Below, one piece after another: positions 40,350 to 49,116 of a stretch of 64,000 nucleotides of DNA. Position 1 is the first letter of the stretch. Each line of letters opens with the position of its first letter. The notes beneath the pieces are model-generated. The model was not told where the DNA came from. It saw nothing but the letters and a program-made list of their open reading frames with translations, and did no database searches. Position numbers and translations under genes: made by a program. The DNA comes from Galbitalea sp036271875 (GTDB taxonomy: Bacteria; Actinomycetota; Actinomycetes; Actinomycetales; Microbacteriaceae), in assembly GCA_036271875.1 (NCBI GenBank), contig DATAZU010000015.1, forward strand, positions 1 through 64,000, written 5' to 3'.

Positions 40350-40376
40350 TGTCGAAAAGGGCGAGTACCGTTCGTC
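40350..40376 (+). promoter_or_regulatory. Candidate ECF42-type promoter
   Basis: TGTCGA (40350-40355), 17 nt, then CGTC (40373-40376), 63 nt before the DGPF-protein ATG. This fits, from memory, the signature proposed for ECF42 sigma factors (TGTCGA at -35, CGA/TC at -10), which usually drive linked DGPF genes. The sigma gene is the next gene downstream, so autoregulation is likely. Confidence 0.6.
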
Positions 40377-40439
40377 GCTAAGGCGAATCACTCACTCGCG
40401 AGCGGCTTCGCCGACTCGCTCTACTAACAGGAGTACGTC

Positions 40440-40808
40440 ATGGCTGAGGAATACATCATCCTGATCGTTGAAGAGGCGTGGGACCCGTCGCAGGTCACCG
40501 AGGCGCAGTGGACGGAGGCGATGCACGCCCACGGCGCGTTCGCCAAAGCCGTCGCGGATGCGGGCGCGCAGATCCTCGGAGGGGACGCACTGCAGCCGCC
40601 ATCGACGGCCGTGCGCATCCTGCCTGCGAGCGGTGGCAAGCCCGCGGTGTTCACCGACGGACCGTTCGGTGAGACCAAAGAGGTCGTCAGTGGCTTCTAC
40701 AAGATCGGCGTCAAGGATGCTGCCCAGGCCCGTGAGCTCGCGGCGCTGTGCCCGACCGGTGGCTGGATTGACCTGTACCCGGTGATGCAGACGGGGTCGA
40801 TGGACTAG
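40440..40808 (+). CDS. YCII-related DGPF-domain protein
   Basis: 122 residues with the family's name-giving TDGPFGETKEVVSGFYKI motif and the N-terminal EEYIILIVEEAWD. The YCII fold is a ferredoxin-like alpha/beta dimer; its activity is unknown. CAGGAG stands before the ATG. It is 19 nt upstream of the sigma factor, the pairing that defines the ECF42 group. Confidence 0.85.
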   Translation: MAEEYIILIVEEAWDPSQVTEAQWTEAMHAHGAFAKAVADAGAQILGGDALQPPSTAVRILPASGGKPAVFTDGPFGETKEVVSGFYKIGVKDAAQARELAALCPTGGWIDLYPVMQTGSMD

Positions 40809-40827
40809 ACAAGAGTTAAATGGCTGC

Positions 40828-42042
40828 GTGGCCACCCCGGAGCTCGAGACCGCGTTTCGACAGGAGTGGCCGCGCATCCTTGCGGCAGTGATCCGCTTCA
40901 CAGGCAGTCTCGAACTCGCCGAGGACGCCGTGCAGGAAGCCTTCGCGCGTGCTGCCGCGTCCCGAGAACGTGAGCTTCTCATCAACCCCGCGGCCTGGGT
41001 AACCACGGTCGCGAAGCGAATCGCGATCGATACCGTACGTCGTGATGCCAGATTGCGCGAGCGTCTACCGCTGCTCGCAACCGAGGAACAGGAAGCACTC
41101 CCCGAGAACTCACCGGGCGGGGACGACCGGCTCGGCCTGCTCTTTGTCACCTGTACGCCGGATCTCGCACCGGAGACGCGCCTCGCGCTTGCCCTGCGAT
41201 TCGTCTGTGGCGTGCCAACGGAGCAGATCGCGGACGCCATGCTGGTGAGCCACACGACGATGAGCGCGAGGCTGACTCGAGCAAAGAGACAGGTCGAGCG
41301 CGATGGCATCCGCTTTGCCCCCGCCAATGATGCTGATCTCGCGGAGAGGCTTGACGATGTTCTCGGAACCGTTCACACGCTGTATACGATCGGTCACACC
41401 TCGCTGGATGGTGAGCTGCTGGAATCCCGCAGCGTCACCACGACAGCGATCGAACTGGCGCGTGCGCTCCGTTCGCTGGCACCGGGCGACCGCGAGACGG
41501 CCGGTCTCCTCGCCCTCGTGTTACTGACGGATGCCCGAGCCTCGTCGAGAGTTGACGCCCGCGGTGAGGTCGTGACCCTTGAGGATGTTGATCGGTCGGG
41601 ATGGGACGCGAGCCGCATCCGTGAAGGGCTGGATCTAGCGACCCTCGCTCTGCCCGGCGGCGGTCGCTTCGCGCTCGAAGCGGGGATCTCCGGGCTGCAC
41701 TCCCAAGCGGTCAGTTGGGATGAGACGGACTGGCAGTCCGTGTGCGCGCTCTACGACCGCCTGGTCGAACGCTGGCCCTCACCATCGGCTCGCCTGGCCC
41801 GCATCATTGCGAGAAGCTTCCTTCCCGGGGGAGCCGTCGCAGCGCTCGCCGAACTCGACGAATTCGGGGACGACTCGGGCGGAGCGGTACCGCGACAGGT
41901 CGTCGCCGCTCGCGCCGACATCCTTCGACGGCTCGGCAGAACCGCGGATGCGCACGAAGCATATGTTCGCGTTCGCTCGTATGAGCGAAACGGTCCCGTG
42001 CGCGACTATTACGGCCGGCGAATCGACGAACTCAGCGACTAG
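40828..42042 (+). CDS. ECF-type RNA polymerase sigma factor, ECF42-like with long C-terminal domain
   Basis: 404 residues. Sigma region 2 (about 8-75; LELAEDAVQEAFARAAASRE) and region 4 (about 110-155; LRFVCGVPTEQIADAMLVSHTTMSARLTRAK) are followed by a ~230-residue helical, TPR-like extension typical of ECF42 and needed for its activity. No anti-sigma gene is adjacent. It starts at a GTG. It converges with the DUF6458 gene, overlapping by 4 nt. Confidence 0.88.
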   Translation: MATPELETAFRQEWPRILAAVIRFTGSLELAEDAVQEAFARAAASRERELLINPAAWVTTVAKRIAIDTVRRDARLRERLPLLATEEQEALPENSPGGDDRLGLLFVTCTPDLAPETRLALALRFVCGVPTEQIADAMLVSHTTMSARLTRAKRQVERDGIRFAPANDADLAERLDDVLGTVHTLYTIGHTSLDGELLESRSVTTTAIELARALRSLAPGDRETAGLLALVLLTDARASSRVDARGEVVTLEDVDRSGWDASRIREGLDLATLALPGGGRFALEAGISGLHSQAVSWDETDWQSVCALYDRLVERWPSPSARLARIIARSFLPGGAVAALAELDEFGDDSGGAVPRQVVAARADILRRLGRTADAHEAYVRVRSYERNGPVRDYYGRRIDELSD

Positions 42043-42275
42043 GCCCGGTTGTACGGCTTCGTCGGCGGCAGTGCCTCGGGGCGGTCGCCAACCACCCTGG
42101 TGATCGTCGACGTCGGACGCAGGGCGACGAAGATGCCCATCGCAAGCGCAACGAACCCCGCGCCCATCAAAATGACACCAACCGTGGCCAAATCAATCAC
42201 CGGATTGGGCAAATTGATCGCAAAACGAAGGACGGCTCCAACCACGAGCAGAACGATTCCGGTTCCAATGCTCAT
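42039..42275 (-). CDS. DUF6458-family small membrane protein, copy 1
   Basis: 78 residues starting MSIGTGIVLLVVGAVLRFAI, followed by a second helix VGVILMGAGFVALAMGIFV and a short polar tail. The MSIGTGI(V/G)LxVVGAIL start is the family hallmark in actinobacteria. It is a paralogue of the gene at 42330-42590. Function unknown. Confidence 0.8.
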   Translation of the reverse strand: MSIGTGIVLLVVGAVLRFAINLPNPVIDLATVGVILMGAGFVALAMGIFVALRPTSTITRVVGDRPEALPPTKPYNRA

Positions 42276-42329
42276 GAATCCACGTTAGCCCGCCAACCTA
42301 CGGAGTTTCTGGGCGACGTGTGCGAATAC

Positions 42330-42590
42330 TCACCGACCGGCGTCATCCGGGGTAACGGCGGTGTGGCGCTGGTCGACGGCGCGACCATCCGCATCCACGC
42401 CGGATGTGACGGTTGTGACCGACTGGCGCTTACGCAGCATGAAGACCAGCCCGATGATGAAGACGACAACGCCGGCGGCCATCAGGATGTATCCGATAAG
42501 AGGCAGGGCCACCACATTGTTCGGCAGGTGGATCGCAAACGCGAGGATCGCGCCGACGACAAACAGACCAATTCCGGTTCCTATACTCAT
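42330..42590 (-). CDS. DUF6458-family small membrane protein, copy 2
   Basis: 86 residues: MSIGTGIGLFVVGAILAFAI, then VALPLIGYILMAAGVVVFII and a hydrophilic tail of about 30 residues (LRKRQSVTTVTSGVDADGRA). It lies 54 nt upstream of copy 1 on the same strand; the pair arose by tandem duplication and has diverged. Confidence 0.8.
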   Translation of the reverse strand: MSIGTGIGLFVVGAILAFAIHLPNNVVALPLIGYILMAAGVVVFIIGLVFMLRKRQSVTTVTSGVDADGRAVDQRHTAVTPDDAGR

Positions 42591-42659
42591 CCTTCAACGC
42601 TCCGCCGGGGGCATCCGGGCGGCAAGGGGTAGCGCATCCGCGACCGGTACGGTAGAGGA

Positions 42660-43730
42660 ATGCCTCGCACTTACTCAATTGCCGTGATTCCGGGCGACGG
42701 AATCGGACCGGAAGTCATCGCGGAAGCCACCAAAGTCTTACAGGCCGCGGCACCCGATGATGTGACCTTCGCTCTCACCGAATTTCCGTTCGGTGCCGGT
42801 CACTACCTGGCGACCGGCGACATCCTCGGTGACGACGATCTGGCTGAGCTTGCGAAGCGCGACGCTATTCTTCTCGGCGCGGTCGGCGGCGATCCGCGAG
42901 ACCCGAAGCTGGCGGGCGGCATCATCGAGCGGGGGCTACTGCTCAAGCTTCGCTTCGCGTTCGACCACTATGTGAATCTGCGCCCAACGCAGCTCTTTCC
43001 CAAGGTCGAGTCTCCGCTGGCGAACCCGGGCGACGTCGATTTCGTCGTCGTTCGCGAGGGGACCGAGGGACCATACGTTGGCAACGGGGGAGTAATCCGT
43101 AAGGGAACTCCGCACGAGATCGCGACCGAGGTCTCGATCAACACGGCGTACGGTGTCGAGCGCGTTGTTCGCTTCGGATTCGAAACTGCAACCAAGCGAC
43201 GCAGGAAACTCACTCTCGTCCACAAGACCAATGTGCTTACCAACGCGGGCAGCCTGTGGCAGCGCACGGTCAATGCCGTCTCGACCGAATATCCGGACGT
43301 GTCCGTCGATTACCTGCACGTCGACGCGGCAACTATCTTTCTGGTCACCGACCCCGCTAGATTTGACACGATCGTTACAGACAACCTCTTTGGCGACATC
43401 CTCACCGATTTGGCCGCCGCTATCAGCGGGGGTATCGGGCTGGCCGCCTCGGGCAACATCAATCCGGATGGCACCTTTCCCAGCATGTTCGAGCCGGTCC
43501 ACGGATCCGCGCCAGATATTGCCGGGCAGCAGAAGGCCGACCCAACCGCGGCCATCCTGTCGGTCGCGCTCCTGCTCGACCACCTCGGATTCGCGGATGC
43601 GTCGGCCCGGGTGAGCGACGCGGTCACGGCTGACCTCAGTGAACGCCCTTCGACCAGCTCGGGGAGCAGCAGCGCGAGAACGACTTCAGCAATAGGCGAC
43701 GCAATTGCGGCCCGGCTGACGCAGAATTAG
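42660..43730 (+). CDS. leuB: 3-isopropylmalate dehydrogenase
   Basis: 356 residues. VIPGDGIGPEVIAEA opens the protein; LLGAVGGDPRD, VVREGTEGPYVGNGG (substrate Arg/Glu), VHKTNVLT, DNLFGDILTDLAA and EPVHGSAPDIAGQ are the active-site motifs of the decarboxylating dehydrogenase family. Leucine biosynthesis. A Ser/Thr-rich insert near the C-terminus (ERPSTSSGSSSARTTSAIG) is encoded by a copy of the dispersed CTTCGACCAGCTCGGGG repeat placed in frame. Confidence 0.93.
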   Translation: MPRTYSIAVIPGDGIGPEVIAEATKVLQAAAPDDVTFALTEFPFGAGHYLATGDILGDDDLAELAKRDAILLGAVGGDPRDPKLAGGIIERGLLLKLRFAFDHYVNLRPTQLFPKVESPLANPGDVDFVVVREGTEGPYVGNGGVIRKGTPHEIATEVSINTAYGVERVVRFGFETATKRRRKLTLVHKTNVLTNAGSLWQRTVNAVSTEYPDVSVDYLHVDAATIFLVTDPARFDTIVTDNLFGDILTDLAAAISGGIGLAASGNINPDGTFPSMFEPVHGSAPDIAGQQKADPTAAILSVALLLDHLGFADASARVSDAVTADLSERPSTSSGSSSARTTSAIGDAIAARLTQN

Positions 43731-43754
43731 ACACTAGAGACGAAAGAGCAGCTC

Positions 43755-44867
43755 ATGGCAATCCAGCTCCAGATGGCCCAACAGGACCTCATGTTCCAGA
43801 CCATCCGCAACGACAACGCGAAGTCGCCCGCGGAACGCGAGGCAATTCTCCGCGAGCCCGGCTTCGGCAACTACTTCACCGACCACATGGTCGACATCTG
43901 CTGGTCGGAGGCGGGCGGATGGCACCGGCCGCGCGTGCAGCCGTACGGTCCGATCTCCATGGACCCGGCTTCCGCCGTGCTGCACTACAGCCAGGAGATC
44001 TTCGAGGGCCTGAAGGCCTACCGTCACGCTGACGGTAGCGTCTGGTCATTTCGTCCTGAGGCGAACGCGTACCGGATGCAGCGCTCCGCGCGTCGTCTCG
44101 CACTTCCCGAGCTCCCCGTCGACTACTTCCTCGACTCGATCAAGCAACTCGTTCGCAACGATATCGACTGGGTGCCCGACAGCGGGGAGAACAGCCTCTA
44201 CCTGCGTCCGTTCATGTTCGCCAAAGAGGCGTTCCTTGGTGTGCGTCCCGCGAAGAAGGTCAACTATTACGTGATCGCGAGCCCGGCGGGAGCGTACTTC
44301 CCGGGTGGCGTGGCACCCGTGAACATCTGGCTGTCGGACGACTATGCCCGCGCAGGCAAGGGCGGCACCGGGGCGGCGAAGACCGGGGGTAACTACGCAT
44401 CCTCACTAATCGCCCAGCAGGAAGCGTATGAAAACGGGTGCGCCCAGGTGCTGTTCCTCGACTCGGAGGAGAACCAGTACCTCGAGGAACTCGGCGGAAT
44501 GAACGTCGTCCTGGTGCACAAGGACGGCACGCTCATCACGCCGGAGTCGTCGAGCATCCTCGAGGGAATCACGCTGGACTCGATCCTGCACCTGGCCCGC
44601 GATCGCGGGCTCGCGACCGAGATGCGTCGGGTGACCATCCACGAGTGGCGGGATGAGGCGGCGAGCGGCAACATCACCGAGGCATTTGCGTGCGGGACCG
44701 CTGCGGTCGTCGCGCCGATTGCCCAGCTGAGGGCGGCGAACTTCACGATCGGTTCGCCGGATGCCGAAGCGGGCGAGTTGACGATGTCGCTGCGCAAGGA
44801 GTTGCTCGACGTCCAGTACGGTCGGGCCGAGGACACGCACGGCTGGATGATGCGCCTCGACGCGTAA
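43755..44867 (+). CDS. ilvE: Branched-chain amino acid aminotransferase
   Basis: 370 residues, fold-type IV PLP enzyme. The Schiff-base lysine lies in AAKTGGNYASSL; other signatures are YSQEIFEGLKAYRHADG, SLYLRPFMFA, FLDSEENQYLEELGGMN and FACGTAAVVAPI. It catalyses the last step of valine, isoleucine and leucine synthesis and the first of their breakdown. It is 24 nt after leuB, so probably co-transcribed. Confidence 0.93.
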   Translation: MAIQLQMAQQDLMFQTIRNDNAKSPAEREAILREPGFGNYFTDHMVDICWSEAGGWHRPRVQPYGPISMDPASAVLHYSQEIFEGLKAYRHADGSVWSFRPEANAYRMQRSARRLALPELPVDYFLDSIKQLVRNDIDWVPDSGENSLYLRPFMFAKEAFLGVRPAKKVNYYVIASPAGAYFPGGVAPVNIWLSDDYARAGKGGTGAAKTGGNYASSLIAQQEAYENGCAQVLFLDSEENQYLEELGGMNVVLVHKDGTLITPESSSILEGITLDSILHLARDRGLATEMRRVTIHEWRDEAASGNITEAFACGTAAVVAPIAQLRAANFTIGSPDAEAGELTMSLRKELLDVQYGRAEDTHGWMMRLDA

Positions 44868-44924
44868 CTCGCGTTACATAGCAACCTCCAAGATCTGCCC
44901 GGGTCACACGGGTAAGGTCGTCGG

Positions 44925-45698
44925 GTGAAGATTGCGCGTTTCAGTACCGATGGTGACCCCAGATACGGGATCGTGGACGGAGACGACCTCGTCGTGCTCG
45001 CCGGCGATCCGATGTTCAGCGGATTCCAGCCGACGGATGAGCGCGTGCCACTCGATTCCGCCAAGCTGCTTGCGCCGGTCATCCCACGCTCGAAGGTCGT
45101 TTGTGTTGGCCTGAACTACGCGGACCACAAGGACGAGTTGCACGTCGACAGCCCCGAAACGCCACTGCTGTTTCTCAAGCCCAACACGGCGATCGTTGGG
45201 CCCGGAGACACCATCCAGCTTCCCCCCGTCGAGGGCCGCATCGTGCACGAGGGCGAGCTCGCGATCGTTATCGGGCGGATTGCCAAGCAGGTCAAGGCCG
45301 AGGACTACGCGGACTATGTGTTCGGGTACACGATCGCCAACGACGTTTCCGCTCGCGACGTGATGTTCTCGGACGGGCAATGGGCGAGAGCCAAGGGTTA
45401 CGACACGTTCTGCCCGATCGGTCCGATCATCGAAACCGAACTCGATACGAGCTCACTCGAGATCAGCACGTTTGTGGATGGTGAGCCGCGCCGCCAGGGC
45501 AACACCAAAGACATGATCCACGGCATTCCCGAGATCCTTAGCTTTGCATCGGATGTCTGGACACTGTTGCCCGGCGACCTGATCCTCACCGGCACACCGG
45601 CCGGACTCGGCGGATTTGTGGACGGCCAGACCGTCGACATCACGATCGAGGGCATCGGCACTCTCAGCAACCCGGCTCGAAATCGTCCCGAGGTTTAG
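44925..45698 (+). CDS. Fumarylacetoacetate hydrolase-family protein
   Basis: 257 residues. A short N-terminal domain precedes the FAH barrel: VVCVGLNYADHKDEL, FLKPNTAIVGPGD, VHEGELAIVIG (metal Glu), NDVSARDVMFSDGQW (metal Asp) and LTGTPAGLGG. Members are hydrolases, isomerases or oxaloacetate decarboxylases. The same family member sits between leuB and gltX in mycobacteria, so its place is ancestral, but its reaction is unproven. Confidence 0.85.
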   Translation: MKIARFSTDGDPRYGIVDGDDLVVLAGDPMFSGFQPTDERVPLDSAKLLAPVIPRSKVVCVGLNYADHKDELHVDSPETPLLFLKPNTAIVGPGDTIQLPPVEGRIVHEGELAIVIGRIAKQVKAEDYADYVFGYTIANDVSARDVMFSDGQWARAKGYDTFCPIGPIIETELDTSSLEISTFVDGEPRRQGNTKDMIHGIPEILSFASDVWTLLPGDLILTGTPAGLGGFVDGQTVDITIEGIGTLSNPARNRPEV

Positions 45699-45753
45699 TC
45701 TGGGCATCCACTAGAGTCGTGAGACTTAGTCAATTCTTGTGCGGGGGGCGTGT

Positions 45754-46368
45754 GTGAAGTCTCAGGTATTCGTTGGTGTTGCGGTCGGAGTGCTCGTTTT
45801 GGGTTCCCTCGTCGGCTGCACTTCGACGGTCTCGCCGAAACAAGCCGCGAAACAGAGCTGCACGCCCAGTTCCGCGCGCGTGCATTGGAGCACGCCCGTC
45901 CAGGGGATGAGGGAGCCGGTCGAAGCTCACCTCATCAGCTTCGAGAACGGTGTGAGGCTGTCAACACCGATTCACGTTCCGACGGACGCGAATGCGGACT
46001 TCAGCTATTCCGACATCGATGCGTTGTCTCGCATCTCGTCGACATCCCAGTCGGTCTGGCAGGCCTCGCTCCTGAGGAAGGTGCGAGCGACCAAGTCGGT
46101 GCCGAGCGGCTTCGGCGACGGTACTCCTGCATCTCCGAGCGACATCACCCCGAAGGCATCGAGCGGAAAGTATGTCGTGGTGACCGAAGAGGCGCTCACC
46201 ACCGTGCGGTTCAGGATCACCTGCTCCGGCGAGAAGCCGCTATCCGGTACCGTGTCCGCGTTCGCCGACACAGGTACCTTCAGCACGATTACCCGGTGCG
46301 GGTCAATTCCCGCCAACACTCCGGAGGCCATCGTCTCGCTGATGGGTCCGGCCTGCACGCAGGCGTGA
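45754..46368 (+). CDS. Putative lipoprotein, 204 residues
   Basis: The GTG at 45754 follows a GGGGGG ribosome site. The signal FVGVAVGVLVLGSLVGC ends in a lipobox (LVGC) with the acylated Cys. The mature part has a Ser/Thr-rich sequence and two further cysteines (RITCSGEKP, TITRCGSIP) plus the terminal GPACTQA, possibly disulfide-bonded. No family recognised. An in-frame start five codons earlier (45739) is possible. Confidence 0.6.
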   Translation: MKSQVFVGVAVGVLVLGSLVGCTSTVSPKQAAKQSCTPSSARVHWSTPVQGMREPVEAHLISFENGVRLSTPIHVPTDANADFSYSDIDALSRISSTSQSVWQASLLRKVRATKSVPSGFGDGTPASPSDITPKASSGKYVVVTEEALTTVRFRITCSGEKPLSGTVSAFADTGTFSTITRCGSIPANTPEAIVSLMGPACTQA

Positions 46369-46459
46369 CCGACAAAAATAGGTGATGATTCCCTAGTGCG
46401 GGCTGAGCGTGTGCTGTGTAGCTTCTGATCAGACTACCAACGACCGTTTGGGAGAAGCC

Positions 46460-47596
46460 TTGGGCACCACTTCGCGTCATCAGCCGCATGGCAACCGAAT
46501 TCTCGGGTTGTCCTGTGCCGCAACCATCGCCGTGATCACCTTGCTTTCCGCGTGCGCGGCTCCGACACCGTCTCCGATCGTTACCCACCACCCACCCGCC
46601 CATGCCACCGGCCAGTCTCAACCGCAGCCGGCGACGCCACCGCAACTGCTCGGGGGAGATTGCACGGGGCTGGCGTCGTTGTCGGTCATCCAGGCCGGCG
46701 TTGGCTCAACCGCCGTCGCGGCAGCTCCGGCCGAATCGAGCGGCGAGCCGCCGACGGGCAGCCTTGAATGGATCGCCGCCCGCCAGGCCGGCGCATTGTT
46801 CTGCGGCTGGGCCGACCCGACCGAGGCGCACAATCTGAACGTGCAGATCATTCCGAACGCCTCTGCGGCGTTCACCGCCGATACCACCGCGCTCAACGCG
46901 GCGAGTGACGCGACCGGCGCGCACCATGTGTCCGGCGTGCCGACATACGGCGACGCATCCTGGTCCCAGTGCGAGGGCGAGACGGAGTCTCCCGACGGCA
47001 CCTGCGAATTCGATATCAAAGTGGGTTCGTACTGGTTGTCGGTCAATGAGCAGAACACCGCCCATCTGCAGCCCTATCCGGAGTCGGCGGCCGAGAAGAC
47101 GATGCTGAACGACCTGGTCAACTCGGCGCGAGCGCTTCCCGCGTTCCGCGTGTGGGCGCCGTCCACCCGCACACCGAGTCTGCCAACCACCTGCGATGGT
47201 GCCCTGCCGCTCGCGACCGTTCGCACCGCCACAGGAAACGGATCGGAGGCGGCGTCGCCCGACGGTTTCACCATCGACGATGTGCCGTGGATTCTCACCC
47301 ATTCGCTGTCTTGCACTTGGAGCAGCCCGACCGGGGTCGACCTGTTCTTCACGATCGTGCCCGGTAGTGCGTGGGGCGACGCACCGACGCCCACCGTTTC
47401 GGGGACGACCACGCAGCCAGGTCTCGGCGCTCAGGCGTCCGGTGGATGCGTGAGCAGCGACGGTCAGGATGCCTGCGATCTGCTGGTCAGGTCGGGCAAC
47501 ACCTGGTTCGAGTTGACCGACAACGGCACGGGCTCATCGATGACGCTCGCGCCGCTCAGGAGTCTCGCGCACTCGGTGCTGACGCTGATCGGGTAA
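46460..47596 (+). CDS. Putative lipoprotein, about 378 residues
   Basis: Signal ILGLSCAATIAVITLLSACA with lipobox LSAC, then a Pro/Ser/His-rich linker (TPSPIVTHHPPAHATGQ) and two similar ~150-residue halves, each with a conserved-looking DC-start and C..W pattern (GALFCGWADP and SLSCTWSSPT; SQCEGE and GCVSSDGQDACD), suggesting an internal duplication. The start is uncertain: TTG at 46460 behind GGAGAAG is preferred, and GTG at 46409 is possible. Function unknown. Confidence 0.6.
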   Translation: MGTTSRHQPHGNRILGLSCAATIAVITLLSACAAPTPSPIVTHHPPAHATGQSQPQPATPPQLLGGDCTGLASLSVIQAGVGSTAVAAAPAESSGEPPTGSLEWIAARQAGALFCGWADPTEAHNLNVQIIPNASAAFTADTTALNAASDATGAHHVSGVPTYGDASWSQCEGETESPDGTCEFDIKVGSYWLSVNEQNTAHLQPYPESAAEKTMLNDLVNSARALPAFRVWAPSTRTPSLPTTCDGALPLATVRTATGNGSEAASPDGFTIDDVPWILTHSLSCTWSSPTGVDLFFTIVPGSAWGDAPTPTVSGTTTQPGLGAQASGGCVSSDGQDACDLLVRSGNTWFELTDNGTGSSMTLAPLRSLAHSVLTLIG

Positions 47597-47640
47597 CCCC
47601 TTCGAGACCTTCAGGCACCAGCCAGTAGAATCGGGACGCC

Positions 47641-49116
47641 ATGACAGCACCCTTCTCCACAGCATCCGGTTCCGATATTCGCGTGCGGTTCTGCCCGTCG
47701 CCGACGGGAACGCCGCACGTCGGCCTCATTCGCACGGCACTGTTCAACTGGGCCTATGCGCGCCACAACGGCGGCACGATGGTCTTTCGCGTCGAGGACA
47801 CGGATGCCGCGCGTGACAGCGAGGAGAGTTTCCTACAGCTGCTGGATGGTCTGCGCTGGCTCGGTATCAACTGGGACGAGGGCATCGACGTCGGCGGTCC
47901 GCAGGCTCCCTACCGGCAGTCACAGCGCACCAGCATCTACGTCGACCTGATTGAAAAGCTGAAGGCGTCCGGTCACCTGTACGAGAGTTTTGCGACGCCC
48001 GACGAGATCGAAGCACGCAACGTTGCGAACGGTCGTGACCCCAAACAGGGCTATGACAACTTCGAGCGCGAACTGACCGACGCGGAGCGGGATGCATTCC
48101 GTGCCGAGGGTCGCTCGCCCGCCCTCCGTCTTCGCGTGCCGGACACCGACCTGAGTTTCGATGACCTCGTTCGCGGCGAGATCACGTTCCCGGCGGGGTC
48201 GTTCACCGACTTCGTTGTGGTCCGCCCCAACGGCGCGCCGCTATACACATTCGTGAATCCTGTCGACGATGCGCTCATGGGGATCACGCACGTGCTGCGC
48301 GGTGAGGACCTGCTCTCATCCACTCCTCGGCAGATTGCCCTGTATCACGCGCTCATTGAGATCGGCGTTACCACCTTCATCCCGCGCTTCGGTCACCTGC
48401 CGTACGTCATGGGCGATGGCAACAAGAAGCTGTCGAAGCGCGACCCGGAGTCCAACCTGTTCCATCACCGCGACCGTGGTTTCCTGCCCGAGGGGCTCAT
48501 CAACTACCTGTCGCTGCTCGGATGGTCGCTGAGCGCCGACCGCGACGTGTTCTCGATCGACGAAATGGTTGCGGCGTTCGACGTCGTGAACGTCAATCCA
48601 AACCCGGCGCGGTTCGACCCGAAGAAGGCCGAGTCGATCAACGGCGACCACATCAGAATGCTGTCGACGACCGAGCTCGCCAATCGACTCGAGCCGTACA
48701 TGGGCAATCTTGTGCAGAGCGAGATCGACCGCGACCTGCTTGCAGCGGCGACACCGCTCGTGCAGGAGCGGATGCAGCTGCTGGGCGAGGCTCCCGCGCT
48801 GCTGTCATTTCTCTTCACGCCCGACGATGACATCGAGATTGATGCTGACGCGAGGCCGGGTCCAGAGGCGATTGACATCCTGGATGCGGCCTCCGCGGTG
48901 CTCGATCCACTTGAGGACTGGAAACACGACGCAATTGAGGAGGCGCTGCGAGTAGCGCTCATCGAGGGCCTCGAACTCAAGCCCCGGGTGGCTTTCGGCG
49001 CACTTCGCACCGCGATTTCCGGAAAGAGGATCAGCCCTCCGCTGTTCGAGTCGATGGAGCTGCTTGGGCACGATTCAACCCTGGAGAGGCTCGCGCGATT
49101 GCGGTCCCAGCTGTGA
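47641..49116 (+). CDS. gltX: Glutamyl-tRNA synthetase
   Basis: 491 residues, class I. The first signature is FCPSPTGTPHVGLIRTALFN (HIGH-type HVGL), the second KKLSKRD (KMSKS-type). C-terminal anticodon-binding domain from about 330. It charges tRNA-Glu and, in organisms that use the amidotransferase route, also tRNA-Gln. It lies ~1.4 kb before tRNA-Gln. GltX is the known target of E. coli HipA, and a HipA is encoded in this window. Confidence 0.95.
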   Translation: MTAPFSTASGSDIRVRFCPSPTGTPHVGLIRTALFNWAYARHNGGTMVFRVEDTDAARDSEESFLQLLDGLRWLGINWDEGIDVGGPQAPYRQSQRTSIYVDLIEKLKASGHLYESFATPDEIEARNVANGRDPKQGYDNFERELTDAERDAFRAEGRSPALRLRVPDTDLSFDDLVRGEITFPAGSFTDFVVVRPNGAPLYTFVNPVDDALMGITHVLRGEDLLSSTPRQIALYHALIEIGVTTFIPRFGHLPYVMGDGNKKLSKRDPESNLFHHRDRGFLPEGLINYLSLLGWSLSADRDVFSIDEMVAAFDVVNVNPNPARFDPKKAESINGDHIRMLSTTELANRLEPYMGNLVQSEIDRDLLAAATPLVQERMQLLGEAPALLSFLFTPDDDIEIDADARPGPEAIDILDAASAVLDPLEDWKHDAIEEALRVALIEGLELKPRVAFGALRTAISGKRISPPLFESMELLGHDSTLERLARLRSQL

